The position numbers and the translations under genes were made by a program. Shown piece after piece: positions 1 through 8,065 of a stretch of DNA of 34,377 nt (the first letter of the stretch is position 1; each line of letters begins with the position of its first letter). The notes below the pieces were generated by a model, which worked only from the letters and a program-made list of their open reading frames with translations, searched no databases and was not told the DNA's origin. The DNA comes from UBA1858 sp965658595. GTDB taxonomy: Bacteria > Pseudomonadota > Gammaproteobacteria > UBA4575. The stretch covers positions 1-34,377 of the forward strand of contig CBFHSW010000082.1 of the NCBI GenBank assembly GCA_965658595.1, in the 5' to 3' direction.

Positions 1-322
1 TACTGTAGATATTCTCGGGCGTTTGGTTCACCTTAACCGCACTTGAAAAGGTCTCACCATAATCTTGTGAAACACTGCTATATACATGCCCCTCATGCAC
101 AAATACCACCCATAACCGCTCATCCTGTCCGAAATATGCTGAAGGAGAACTGCCTGTATGTACGCTGACCCCATGTGTGATAGCACTATCGTTGGATGTT
201 GTTGCCTGCGCTGATTGGAAAAGCAACAAAGAGAACACACTGAGAATCATGATGAGAACTATAGATAGGGTAATGGGTTTATATGAGCTGATATTTTGTC
301 TAGTGTTAAGATTTTTCATCAT
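1..322 (-). CDS. Secreted BNR/sialidase-like repeat protein (N-terminal part, runs off the left edge)
   Basis: An open minus-strand frame starts at an ATGATG pair (322 or 319) and reads to the window edge without a stop, giving 107 residues. Residues 15-40 are a hydrophobic signal segment ending in AQA, a good signal peptidase I site before TTSND, so the product is likely exported. Residues 85-92 (SQDYGETF) fit the Asp-box pattern S-x-D-x-G-x-T-F/W of BNR/sialidase-type beta-propellers. One repeat cannot prove sialidase activity, because many secreted propellers carry Asp boxes without being glycosidases. The gene is divergent from the TonB-dependent receptor at 551 and may share its regulatory region. 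The substrate is unknown. Confidence 0.72.
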   Translation of the reverse strand, partial: MMKNLNTRQNISSYKPITLSIVLIMILSVFSLLLFQSAQATTSNDSAITHGVSVHTGSSPSAYFGQDERLWVVFVHEGHVYSSVSQDYGETFSSAVKVNQTPENIYS

Positions 323-432
323 GTGAATTTTTATGGATGTTATGTGAACTATTCATGGTTCGATTTTTGCAGATCAAATTCTAGTCTGCGTTAGCACCAT
401 CTTACTGAATTAAACAATCACAATTGAATAAC

Positions 433-501
433 TCTTATGACGTATCTTAACCCAGTCAAATCGCGTACCAGTGCGACAAATTGACACATTCTTATGATGT
501 G
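433..501. promoter_or_regulatory. Divergent intergenic region with a direct repeat and an inverted repeat near a possible -35
   Basis: TCTTATGACGT (433-443) and TCTTATGATGT (490-500) form a near-identical direct repeat, with starts 57 bp apart. TTGACA at 481-486 matches a sigma-70 -35 element. CACAT (485-489) and ATGTG (497-501) form an inverted repeat overlapping it. The best -10 candidate downstream (TAGATA, 508-513) lies too far away, so the promoter is unproven. The region separates the BNR gene from the TonB receptor and could bind a regulator of both. Confidence 0.25.
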
Positions 502-550
502 CTGAGTTAGATATCATTGCCCGCCTTTACAACTCACCAATTTTTATATC

Positions 551-2815
551 ATGACTAATACCAATCGTTATATCTTCTCCATCATCTTAATGATCAGCTT
601 ATTATTTATACACAGCTCTTTGATAGCAGAAGATCTGCCTGAAATTACTATCGAAGATAAATTATTTGAAGATACCACTGTCATCAGTCCGACCACCGTG
701 GTCACTGAAGAGCAATTAGAAAAAATTAATTTTGCCACCACCGAAGATGCGATCGCGCTAGAACCTAGTCTTGTGGTACGTCGTCGATTTATTGGTGATG
801 CTAATGGTGTGATTGGTATTCGTGGCTCCAATATGTTCCAAGGACATCGCTCTATGGTGTTTTCTAACGGTATCCCACTACATTATCACTTGCAAACACG
901 TTGGTCTGGTGCCCCTCGTTGGTCATTAGTCTCACCGGGTGAAATCGAAGAAATTGAAGTCATTTATGGCCCTTTTTCAGCGGAGTACTCAGGCAACTCC
1001 ATGGGCGGAGTTGTTAACATTAAAACTAAATCACCCACTGAGCGAAAATTCACTCTCGAGGGTAATTTATTTGTCCAAGATTATGATGAATATGGCACCG
1101 ACGAATCTTTCAACGGCAGCCGTGGCTTCTTTTCCTATGAAGATAAGATTGAAGATCTAACCATTTTTACCTCTTATAATCGTCTCGATAATAATAGTCA
1201 CCCACAGTCTTTTTATTCTAGTACAGGCACAGTGGCTAACACGGGCACTTCAGTCGGCGGTATCATCTCCGGCCAAGACAGCTCAGAGTCTGATGTCTTC
1301 TACTATGGTGATAGTGGAACTGAAAACGCACGATCAGATTTACTAAGTGTAAAGCTTGGGTATGATTTTGGTGATTATGAGTTACGAACTTCAATGGCTT
1401 ATGAACAACGTGATCGTCGCCAAAAAAACTTGAATAACTATGTGACCGACGTTAATGGCGATACCGTCTGGAATGGTACGGTTAATTTTAATGGCCAAGA
1501 CATCAGTTTGAGATCAAGTAACTTTCAAGAACAATACCAAGATCGCAACAGCTTGTTGTTTGGGGTCGGTTTAAGTGGCCCAGTAGGACAGACTGATTGG
1601 ATATTCGACCTACACTATAGTGACTTTGAAATCCTAAAAGATGATGAGATCCGTACAGGAAGAAATCCATCCGATCCTGATTATGTGGCGACTAATGAAG
1701 CATTGGGCGCCCGTATAACAGAGGCGGATGATACTGGCTGGGAAACTTTTGATATCAAATTGGGCACCGATTATTTATTAGGTAACGAAAACGCACGTCT
1801 GTCTATTGGTTTTCATTACGATGAATATGAGCTGTCTGTGAAACCCTATAACTATGATGCAATCAATAACATCAAGGGTGATAGCCGTGGAGCCAGTGGA
1901 GGTGAAACCAGCACTAAAGCGGTGTTTGCTCAATTTGGTTATGCCTTTACAGATCAATACGATCTTGCTTTAGGTGTGCGTTATGAAGATTGGGAATCTA
2001 AAGGTGGTTTTAGTGATGATGGAGAGGTAGTTGTTGCTAATCGTGATGAGCAAGAGATATCACCTAAATTATCATTAGGCTATTTCCCAACCAGTGATGT
2101 GGCGGTGCGTTACTCAGTGGCACGCGCGGTGCGCTTCCCTATCGTAGAAGAGCTATACAGAAATGAAACAGCGGAGAACTTTGAGTTCATATCTGATCCA
2201 GATCTAGAACCTGAAGATGGTATACATCACAATCTGTCCATCGAGAAAATGCTCAATGCGGGTCAAGTCAAATTAAACATATTTCATGAGACTGTTGATG
2301 ATGTCATCTTCACTTTCAGCGGTGAGCTAGCTGGTGGTGGATCTCAATCTACAACACTCCCTGTAGATGAAGTTGAAACTACCGGTGTAGAGTTTATCTA
2401 CAACCAAGATAACTTCCTCAGCTCACCATTTGATATACGATTCAATGTTGCCTACACAGATGCCGAGATCACCAAAAATACCCTTAACCCTGATATAGAA
2501 GGCAAGGATTTTCCTCGCATTCCTAAATGGCGTTCTAACTTATTAGTCAGTTATGACTACAATGACAACGTGAACTTTAATACTAGTGTTCGTTATGCCT
2601 CTAATACTCACGGCGAGTTAGATAATAGTGATACTGCAGATAATGTTTATGGCTCACATGATGATTATCTGTTTGTAAACGTTAAAACTAATTTGAAAGT
2701 TGCTGAAGATCTACGTCTAGGTGCAGGTATTGATAACCTATTCAACAAAGAAGCCTATGTTCATCATCCTTGGCCAAAGCGCACCTTCTATCTGGAAGGC
2801 AAATATACTTTCTAA
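551..2815 (+). CDS. TonB-dependent outer-membrane receptor
   Basis: The 754-residue product fits a TonB-dependent receptor, which imports a bound ligand across the outer membrane using TonB-ExbBD energy. Residues 1-26 form a signal peptide ending near LIA. An N-terminal plug domain follows at about 45-165, with the typical VIGIRGSN and EEIEVIYGPFSAEYSG segments and a GGVVNIKTK ending. The rest is a beta-barrel rich in aromatic and Asp/Asn turns, and the final strand ends in Phe (EGKYTF), the usual signal for BAM-dependent insertion. No obvious Shine-Dalgarno precedes the ATG. The ligand is not deducible. No siderophore genes, riboswitch or exbB/tonB lie nearby, and the only hint is the divergent BNR protein. 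Confidence 0.93.
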   Translation: MTNTNRYIFSIILMISLLFIHSSLIAEDLPEITIEDKLFEDTTVISPTTVVTEEQLEKINFATTEDAIALEPSLVVRRRFIGDANGVIGIRGSNMFQGHRSMVFSNGIPLHYHLQTRWSGAPRWSLVSPGEIEEIEVIYGPFSAEYSGNSMGGVVNIKTKSPTERKFTLEGNLFVQDYDEYGTDESFNGSRGFFSYEDKIEDLTIFTSYNRLDNNSHPQSFYSSTGTVANTGTSVGGIISGQDSSESDVFYYGDSGTENARSDLLSVKLGYDFGDYELRTSMAYEQRDRRQKNLNNYVTDVNGDTVWNGTVNFNGQDISLRSSNFQEQYQDRNSLLFGVGLSGPVGQTDWIFDLHYSDFEILKDDEIRTGRNPSDPDYVATNEALGARITEADDTGWETFDIKLGTDYLLGNENARLSIGFHYDEYELSVKPYNYDAINNIKGDSRGASGGETSTKAVFAQFGYAFTDQYDLALGVRYEDWESKGGFSDDGEVVVANRDEQEISPKLSLGYFPTSDVAVRYSVARAVRFPIVEELYRNETAENFEFISDPDLEPEDGIHHNLSIEKMLNAGQVKLNIFHETVDDVIFTFSGELAGGGSQSTTLPVDEVETTGVEFIYNQDNFLSSPFDIRFNVAYTDAEITKNTLNPDIEGKDFPRIPKWRSNLLVSYDYNDNVNFNTSVRYASNTHGELDNSDTADNVYGSHDDYLFVNVKTNLKVAEDLRLGAGIDNLFNKEAYVHHPWPKRTFYLEGKYTF

Positions 2816-2845
2816 GTTACTACGACAAATCTTAACTATCGACAG

Positions 2846-2879
2846 CACGCATCAGACAATACTTTTAGTCTGATGCGTG
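2846..2879 (+). terminator. Hairpin after the TonB receptor gene
   Basis: A perfect 12-bp stem (CACGCATCAGAC / GTCTGATGCGTG) with a 10-nt loop lies about 30 bp after the receptor stop. No T-tract follows, so it may be a weak or factor-assisted terminator, or a 3'-end stabilising hairpin. Confidence 0.5.
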
Positions 2880-3391
2880 TAACGATGTTAAGCAAAACCA
2901 AAGTACCACTTCAACACGCATCTCTATCACTCATAGTCTTCATAATATTACTGATAAAAACCCAGATAGTTTTGTATTGGCACTTTTTTAGTCTCAAAAA
3001 AATATTGCTAATACTACTGGGATTGTTCACCGAGTTCTCGTAATGTCTCCCTCTATCATCCAATTTCATTAAGCCATCCACTTTTAACCACTCAAATTAT
3101 TAGATGGCATAGATACTATAAGAGCATTAGTCGATTCACATAAAACACAATAACTTGCTATAGATTCTCAACTACCGATTCCTAATACTTGCAGAGATTG
3201 TTTTCCCTCAATACATCATCTACATCTAAATATGACCTGCACTTAATGTTTTATTCATAATCCCTCAATATATTTTTCCAGTCGTGTGTTTTAGCGATGA
3301 TTCAGAATACCGATAAGCATTTCAATTAGCTATTCACACAACCTACTTATAAATATAATAGTGTACTCACTAATATAAGACACAAATCTCT
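2880..3391. other. Long AT-rich intergenic region without a recognisable gene
   Basis: About 510 bp after the receptor hairpin contain no credible reading frame on either strand. GCCATC (3073-3078) and GATGGC (3103-3108) form a loose inverted repeat. TATAAT at 3354-3359, with a weak TATTCA 17 bp upstream, could be the promoter of the DUF2878 gene. No tRNA- or riboswitch-like core was seen. Confidence 0.45.
3331..3359 (+). promoter_or_regulatory. Possible sigma-70 promoter for the DUF2878 gene
   Basis: A perfect -10 hexamer TATAAT (3354-3359) is preceded at 17 bp spacing by TATTCA (3331-3336), which matches only half of the -35 consensus. It lies about 30 bp before the ATG at 3392. In AT-rich sequence a TATAAT can arise by chance. 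Confidence 0.3.
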
Positions 3392-3913
3392 ATGATTCGT
3401 AAAAACACATGGATATGGTTTCAACCCATAAACTTTCAAATTATTTGGTTAATCACTATATTAGGTGGCAACCAACATGTTGTCTTTGCACTAGGCCTAT
3501 TGTGTGCTCACTATCTATTTACCCCTCAACGTAAAAAAGACTTGCTCATCATCCCATTAGCGATTCTTGGTTTTGGCATTGATCTCAGCTTAACCTACCT
3601 CGGTATGTTTCAATTTACTGAATGGCCCTTTTGGTTGCTCGTGTTGTGGATAGCATTTGTCTTAAACTTCGGCCATAGTCTCAAATTCTTACGCAACTTG
3701 AATACATACGCACTTGTACTGTTAGGTGCGTTAGGTGGCTGTTACGCCTATTGGGCGAGCTGGAAACTCAATGCTGTAGCATGGCCAAATGATATGATCG
3801 TCACTGGCTCTGTGATAGCATGTCTGTGGGCGCTAATCCTCCCATCACTGGTTAAATTAGAATATCTCCTCAGTCGCTATTTATCTAATCATGTCGACTC
3901 AACCACACGCTAG
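3392..3913 (+). CDS. DUF2878-family inner-membrane protein
   Basis: This 173-residue, strongly hydrophobic protein has about five membrane segments (roughly residues 15-45, 50-70, 78-97, 102-122 and 135-155). The N-terminal NFQIIWLITILGGNQHV segment, the LGFGIDLSLTYLGMF segment and the central LWIAFVLNFGHSLKFL segment resemble the DUF2878 family. In that family the gene often sits beside DUF3833, DUF1365 and cyclopropane-fatty-acid-synthase-like genes in light- or singlet-oxygen-responsive clusters, and the next gene here is DUF3833. The biochemical role is unknown; a lipid- or membrane-related task is inferred only from that association. Confidence 0.75.
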   Translation: MIRKNTWIWFQPINFQIIWLITILGGNQHVVFALGLLCAHYLFTPQRKKDLLIIPLAILGFGIDLSLTYLGMFQFTEWPFWLLVLWIAFVLNFGHSLKFLRNLNTYALVLLGALGGCYAYWASWKLNAVAWPNDMIVTGSVIACLWALILPSLVKLEYLLSRYLSNHVDSTTR

Positions 3914-4035
3914 TCACACTCTGAACTGTACCTAAGACTTCTCAGCGTTGACCACTATAACGTTAGCGATTAATCTGACAATGGTCACACACTGTTTGAT
4001 ACTCCAAACTTCAATCAACAACTCAGGCTGGGCAA

Positions 4036-4590
4036 ATGGCACAGAATCAATCATCTATAAGCATAGTAACCATATATCTATCGTGTTTCTTATTGATACC
4101 GTTACTGATGTCTTGCACATCTAACATTACACAGTACTCACAAACCACTCCACAATTTGATATGGCGACGTTCTTCAATGGCGAACTCAGTGCATATGGC
4201 ATGGTACAAGATCGCTCAGGCAAAGTAATACGCCGATTTGAAGCAGAATTATTGGGCACTTGGAATGATGAAAGAGGCATATTAGAAGAGGATTTTCTTT
4301 ACAATGACGGAGAAAAGCAACGCCGTGTGTGGACCCTCACTAAACTTAACGACTCTCAGTATATAGGTTCAGCAGATGACGTCATTGGCACCGCCACTGG
4401 TCAAGCTCATGGTTTTGCTTTTAACTGGCATTACACACTGGCTGTTAAGGTTGATGGAGAAATATGGAATATTGATCTCAATGATTGGATATATCAGCTC
4501 AATGAAACACGTTTAATCAATCGTACTGAAATGACTAAATGGGGATTCAAAGTAGGAGAAATTACACTTATTATTGAAAAGCATCATTGA
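4036..4590 (+). CDS. DUF3833-family lipoprotein
   Basis: The 184-residue product begins with a hydrophobic stretch (11-26) leading into a lipobox-like LMSC, predicting lipidation at Cys27 and anchoring in the envelope. The mature part has hallmarks of DUF3833: a phenylalanine-rich FFNGELSAYGMVQDRSGKV start, DGEKQRRVW, DVIGTATGQAHGFAFNWHY, a DWIYQL segment and a final NRTEMTKWGFKVGEI. The gene follows the DUF2878 gene by about 120 bp on the same strand, a pairing seen in other gammaproteobacteria. Its molecular function is not established. The stop is TGA, which argues against general TGA recoding in this genome. Confidence 0.78.
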   Translation: MAQNQSSISIVTIYLSCFLLIPLLMSCTSNITQYSQTTPQFDMATFFNGELSAYGMVQDRSGKVIRRFEAELLGTWNDERGILEEDFLYNDGEKQRRVWTLTKLNDSQYIGSADDVIGTATGQAHGFAFNWHYTLAVKVDGEIWNIDLNDWIYQLNETRLINRTEMTKWGFKVGEITLIIEKHH

Positions 4591-4623
4591 TTTCATTTTC
4601 CACACCTTTTTTCTTCGTATTCA

Positions 4624-5514
4624 GTGAACTCACTCAAAGCTAGTATGATAAACAGTATTGATACTTTTTTTGCGCAGCTAAAAAGCAAACGCAAACTTGT
4701 AAAACGCTTTGAAACACGACTCGGTTATAAACCAAATCTGAAACGTCCACGCACCTATTGTGAAAAAATACAGTGGTGTAAACTTCATCACAATCATCAC
4801 AGTCAATATGTAATTACACGATCTGATAAACTCGCTGTTAGAAAAGTTATTCAATTACTCGGCTACAACAACATATTATTAGAACATTATGGTAATTGGG
4901 ATAACGTTAATCAGATAGATTGGGATCAACTGCCTGATAGATTTATTCTTAAAATAAATAATCGATCTGGAGATAAATATATCTGGAAAATTCCTAACAA
5001 AGCTGAAGTCGACTTGAAGCAATTACTTCCTCAGCTTAAGCAACATCTCGCTGAAACCTATGGCATCGAACATCATGAATATCATTATCAGTAAATACCC
5101 AGTCGTCTTTATGCAGAACAGTACTTAGACCCTCATGAACCTCTAAAAGATTATAAATTTTATTGCTTTGCTGGTAAGGTCGATTTTTTTTCAATCGAAG
5201 TAAAAGATCCCCAATCTATGCAGTCTCGCTCTTATCATAATCCAGACTTCTCGATTGCGGATGTTGCATTTGCCAATGACGTCAAACCACCAATCATCCC
5301 CTTCGAGCAGCCTATCAACCTACAATTTATGATCACAATTGCCGAAACACTCTCTGATAAATATCCACATGTTCGTGTGGATCTCTACAATATACATGGT
5401 AAGGTTTATTTTGGAGAACTCACCTATGTCCCTGAAAGTGGTTATACTCGTTGGATACCCACGAGTCTCGACCATCATTATGGTGAAAAAATTTATCTCA
5501 AACATCTCAAATAA
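4624..5514 (+). pseudogene. TupA-like ATP-grasp (polysaccharide biosynthesis) gene interrupted by an in-frame TAA
   Basis: Two reading frames, 4624-5091 and 5095-5514, are in the same frame and separated only by a TAA at 5092-5094. Together they give about 290 residues and read as one TupA-like ATP-grasp protein, a family found in capsule and surface-polysaccharide clusters. The N-terminal part has the FETRLGYKPNLKRPRTYCEK and DKLAVRKV segments. After the stop come LYAEQYLDP, DYKFYCFAGKV, a VRVDLYNIHGKVYFGELTY core and a C-terminal glycine turn. The break falls just before IPSRLYAEQYL, where family members have an ordinary residue, so one base change (for example AAA or CAA to TAA) explains it. 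The start is GTG 4624 or ATG 4645, and neither has a clear ribosome site. It could be a true pseudogene or a sequencing error. Confidence 0.75.
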
Positions 5515-5567
5515 CACTAGCTACTCATACAATTAAATAATTCACTGTCATCTTTACAAAGTCTCCC

Positions 5568-5927
5568 ATGCCTGTATTCACTGTTATTAAAAATCACTTT
5601 CACGAAAAGAGTTTGGTCATACAAACCCAAATCACTGCTGGCAAATCATTAATAGACCTAAAACAAGGTGGCTCATTTAGACCGCGTGATAAATACACCA
5701 TTCAAATACATGACGGACATATTTACCATCCGTTAGGCAAGTATATCAACCATAGTTGTGAGCCTAATAGTTTTGTTAATCAAGAAACTGCCAACATCAT
5801 TACGCTCAAAGAACTTGTTCACAATGATCATATAACCATTGATTACTATCAAAGTGAATCTATTATCTCTGTTCCATTTGATTGCTCATGTGGCTCTCCT
5901 CACTGTAAGGGATATGTCGGCACATAG
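5568..5927 (+). CDS. Small SET-domain protein (putative lysine methyltransferase)
   Basis: This 119-residue protein is essentially a minimal SET domain. It contains YINHSCEPNS (about residues 60-69), the SAM-binding and pseudoknot motif of SET enzymes, then a DHITIDYYQSES segment matching the second SET motif. The C-terminal PFDCSCGSPHCKGYVG is a cysteine cluster like a post-SET zinc site. SET enzymes transfer methyl groups from SAM to protein lysines, but the substrate in bacteria is generally unknown. The gene sits between the broken ATP-grasp gene and a secreted nuclease. Short SET proteins near ATP-grasp genes are known to me, but a functional link here is inference. No good ribosome site is visible. 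Confidence 0.82.
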   Translation: MPVFTVIKNHFHEKSLVIQTQITAGKSLIDLKQGGSFRPRDKYTIQIHDGHIYHPLGKYINHSCEPNSFVNQETANIITLKELVHNDHITIDYYQSESIISVPFDCSCGSPHCKGYVGT

Positions 5928-5942
5928 CCGATATAAATCTTC

Positions 5943-6428
5943 ATGAAAGATTCTCGTCTTATTTATCTTCGGTGTTATGGTCAGCTTAATCGACCATTCA
6001 ATAATATTTTAAGTATTATAGTTACTCTAAGCTGTCTACTCTTTATTACGACAGCATCAGCTCAATATGGGCAGTATGTCGTAACTCAGGTGATCAGTAT
6101 TTACGATGGAGATACCATTCGGGTCAACATTACTAATCTTCCGCCCATCATTGGTCAAAATATTCGTATACGTCTGAGCAATATTGATACACCAGAAATT
6201 AAAGGTCAGTGCTCACGCGAAAAAAAACTTGCCCTTATTGCTCGTGATCGTTTAAGACAACTAGTCAATAATGCCCATACTATTGAAATTCATAATCTCC
6301 AACGCGGTAAATACTTCAGAATCGTCGCGGATCTCATGCTTGACGGCCAAAATGCCTCTGACATCCTAATACATGAAAACCTAGGTGTTCCTTACAAAGG
6401 TGGCAAGAAAATTCATAGCTGGTGCTAA
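5943..6428 (+). CDS. Exported thermonuclease (SNase-like) family protein
   Basis: The 161-residue product has a hydrophobic segment at about 22-38 ending in TTASA, consistent with a signal peptide, although a long polar N-terminus precedes it. The mature part is an SNase-like OB fold: ISIYDGDTIRV, then RIRLSNIDTPEIKG carrying the Arg, Asp and Glu expected at the calcium and catalytic site, and KYFRIVADLMLDG holding the second catalytic Arg. Such enzymes hydrolyse DNA or RNA, here probably in the periplasm or outside the cell. Two cysteines (in GQCSRE and the final HSWC) could form a disulfide. The gene follows the SET gene closely and ends before a strong hairpin. Confidence 0.85.
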   Translation: MKDSRLIYLRCYGQLNRPFNNILSIIVTLSCLLFITTASAQYGQYVVTQVISIYDGDTIRVNITNLPPIIGQNIRIRLSNIDTPEIKGQCSREKKLALIARDRLRQLVNNAHTIEIHNLQRGKYFRIVADLMLDGQNASDILIHENLGVPYKGGKKIHSWC

Positions 6429-6440
6429 TTTGAGATAAAA

Positions 6441-6470
6441 AAAGCCCTCTAAACTTCAGAGGGCTTGAGT
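6441..6470 (-). terminator. Intrinsic terminator between the convergent nuclease and peroxiredoxin genes
   Basis: AAGCCCTCT (6442-6450) and AGAGGGCTT (6458-6466) form a perfect 9-bp stem with a 7-nt loop. The run of seven A's on the left becomes a U-tract for leftward transcription, so it is a good terminator for the peroxiredoxin gene. It may also stop rightward transcripts of the nuclease gene, although only GAGTATTG follows on that side. Confidence 0.82.
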
Positions 6471-6509
6471 ATTGTAAATATTCAAAAAATAATTACATCA
6501 CATACTCTA

Positions 6510-7109
6510 CTATAAAGACTCTGCATTACTGGCTAAGTAATCTGCCACGCCATCACTAGTCGGCGTCATACCCTTGTCACCTTTTTGCCATCCAGCTGGA
6601 CAAACCTCACCGTTTTCTTCAGTGAACTGAAGCGCATCAACCAAACGCAGCATTTCATCCACGTTTCTGCCTAGCGGTAAGTTATTTACCACAGCGTGCT
6701 GTACCACACCTTCTTTATCAATCAAGAATGATCCGCGCAGCGCAACACCGTCAGCATGTTCAATACCATAGCTTTGAACAATTGAATGATTAATATCAGC
6801 AACTAGTGGAAACTGTACTTGTCCAATGCCACCATTCTCTACCGGAGTATTTCTCCATGCAAAGTGTGTAAATGGTGAATCAATTGAAACACCGACTAAC
6901 TCTACACCACGATCTGCGAATTCTTTTACACGTTTGTCGTGTGCAATTATTTCCGAAGGACAAACAAATGTGAAATCAAGTGGATAGAAAAATAAAACGA
7001 CATATTTTCCTTTCAAAGCACTGAGAGAAAAATCATCTTTAATTTGGCCATCAGGCATAACGGCTGCAGATGTGAAATCTGGTGCGGGTGTGTTCACGAG
7101 TGTAGACAT
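6510..7109 (-). CDS. Typical 2-Cys peroxiredoxin (AhpC/Prx1 type)
   Basis: This 199-residue cytoplasmic thiol peroxidase reduces hydrogen peroxide and organic peroxides. The peroxidatic Cys50 lies in DFTFVCPSE and the resolving Cys170 in GEVCPAGW, the arrangement of typical 2-Cys enzymes that form an intersubunit disulfide. A GGIG motif at about 93-96 resembles the GGLG loop of oxidation-sensitive Prxs, and the C-terminus has YL rather than YF. The length fits the Prx1/AhpC class. The gene stands alone, convergent with the nuclease, and its transcript ends at the hairpin at 6441-6470. No reductase gene (ahpF) is adjacent, so electrons probably come from thioredoxin. Confidence 0.95.
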   Translation of the reverse strand: MSTLVNTPAPDFTSAAVMPDGQIKDDFSLSALKGKYVVLFFYPLDFTFVCPSEIIAHDKRVKEFADRGVELVGVSIDSPFTHFAWRNTPVENGGIGQVQFPLVADINHSIVQSYGIEHADGVALRGSFLIDKEGVVQHAVVNNLPLGRNVDEMLRLVDALQFTEENGEVCPAGWQKGDKGMTPTSDGVADYLASNAESL

Positions 7110-7499
7110 ATTGGCTCCTTGTTGATTAACTTATTCATATCAAAATAAAGCGCTCATATTAACCGTATATGCAACGTCGTATCTAGTACTTATCATCAAA
7201 ATCTCAAGTGTACGCCATAGACATCTTGCGCTTGCCCAATGGTATTTAAGATTATTCAAAAATACTTAAACCCTGATATCAATAATCATCAATAATTCCA
7301 CACATTAGAGCCGAATGACCTGCTTTAAAAATGCGTCAGTCAAAGTCTCTCTCTCATGACTTTGTCTAGTACAAAACCTGCATTCCAGTCTAAAGTTCAT
7401 ATTGATTAAGTCGATTATGTCTGTTGACTGACTCTTCTTGCAAATGATAATGATTCGTATTAACATAAAGCTCACTCTCATCCACACAAAGTTTAATTT
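7110..7499. other. Divergent intergenic region between the peroxiredoxin and DUF2726-like genes
   Basis: About 390 bp separate two divergently transcribed genes. The region is AT-rich and carries a Fur-box-like sequence near the right end, listed separately. A 73-codon minus-strand frame (7305-7526) overlaps the right-hand gene start and resembles no protein I know. No RNA gene was recognised. Confidence 0.45.
7446..7464 (+). promoter_or_regulatory. Fur-box-like sequence
   Basis: GATAATGATTCGTATTAAC matches the 19-bp consensus GATAATGATAATCATTATC at 14 positions by eye, including the whole left half. It lies 36 bp before the ATG at 7500 and could give iron-dependent control of that gene or of the divergent peroxiredoxin. 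Chance occurrence in AT-rich DNA is possible. Confidence 0.4.
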
Positions 7500-7925
7500 A
7501 TGGTTTACGCTGATACCACTCAACACCTTTCCCCACCGGTCAAATTTATACCCGCTTGGCTAAATCATGCTGAGAAGAACTTTATTCTTTTCCTGGCGGA
7601 TGCAATTGCGGACAAAGCCATCATATTCAGTAAGGTGCCCGTTGATAATGTGTTAGAGAATGTATCTTTGTTTGATGAGTATCCACATTATAATTTAGAT
7701 AATGAAGTATTTGATTTTGTCATCTGTCATCCAGCGGACTTATCTGTGTTGTGTGTCATCAAACTAGATTCTAGACGCGTACCAAAACAAACCAACCCAT
7801 TATGTGAGTCGACACATGAGTCTATCTGCATGGATGCCAATATCCCTTATATTGTCATTCCCGCACGGTGCGGTTATGACTCGCAACAACTTAGACGAAT
7901 TTTATATCCATATGTTTTACGCTAA
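7500..7925 (+). CDS. DUF2726-like protein (possible restriction-endonuclease-like fold)
   Basis: The 141-residue protein resembles DUF2726 proteins. It has an opening helix (AEKNFILFLADAIADKAII), a FSKVPVDNVLE strand-helix, a FDFVICHPADLSVLCVIKLD core in which the acidic residues fall where PD-(D/E)xK-type folds carry them, and a final MDANIPYIVIPARCGYD strand. DUF2726 domains are often fused to helicase or topoisomerase zinc-ribbon domains, while this copy stands alone. The usual ELD motif reads KLD here, so catalytic competence is uncertain. It is transcribed from a region with a Fur-box-like site. The function is unknown and nucleic-acid processing is only an inference. Confidence 0.65.
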   Translation: MVYADTTQHLSPPVKFIPAWLNHAEKNFILFLADAIADKAIIFSKVPVDNVLENVSLFDEYPHYNLDNEVFDFVICHPADLSVLCVIKLDSRRVPKQTNPLCESTHESICMDANIPYIVIPARCGYDSQQLRRILYPYVLR

Positions 7926-8065
7926 ATTTACATAACATCTACATTATTGGCCAAGTTTGAACGCTGATGATTTTCCCCAGTAAGTCCTCTCAGTAAACAC
8001 TTCAGATGAAATTTTGCTAAACCATTTCAGCCAGCTACTAATCAGAACGCTCGTACAATAATGCG

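Noticed and set aside
28..240. Minus-strand 70-codon frame at the left edge
   Set aside because: It lies in another frame of the BNR gene, whose frame has a signal peptide and an Asp box and runs off the edge.
4624..5514. Two separate genes instead of one broken ATP-grasp gene
   Set aside because: The two parts are in the same frame and continue one family pattern across the stop, so two independent genes are less likely.
7305..7526. Minus-strand 73-codon frame in the peroxiredoxin/DUF2726-like gap
   Set aside because: It overlaps the start of the better-supported gene at 7500 and shows no domain pattern, signal peptide or clear ribosome site.
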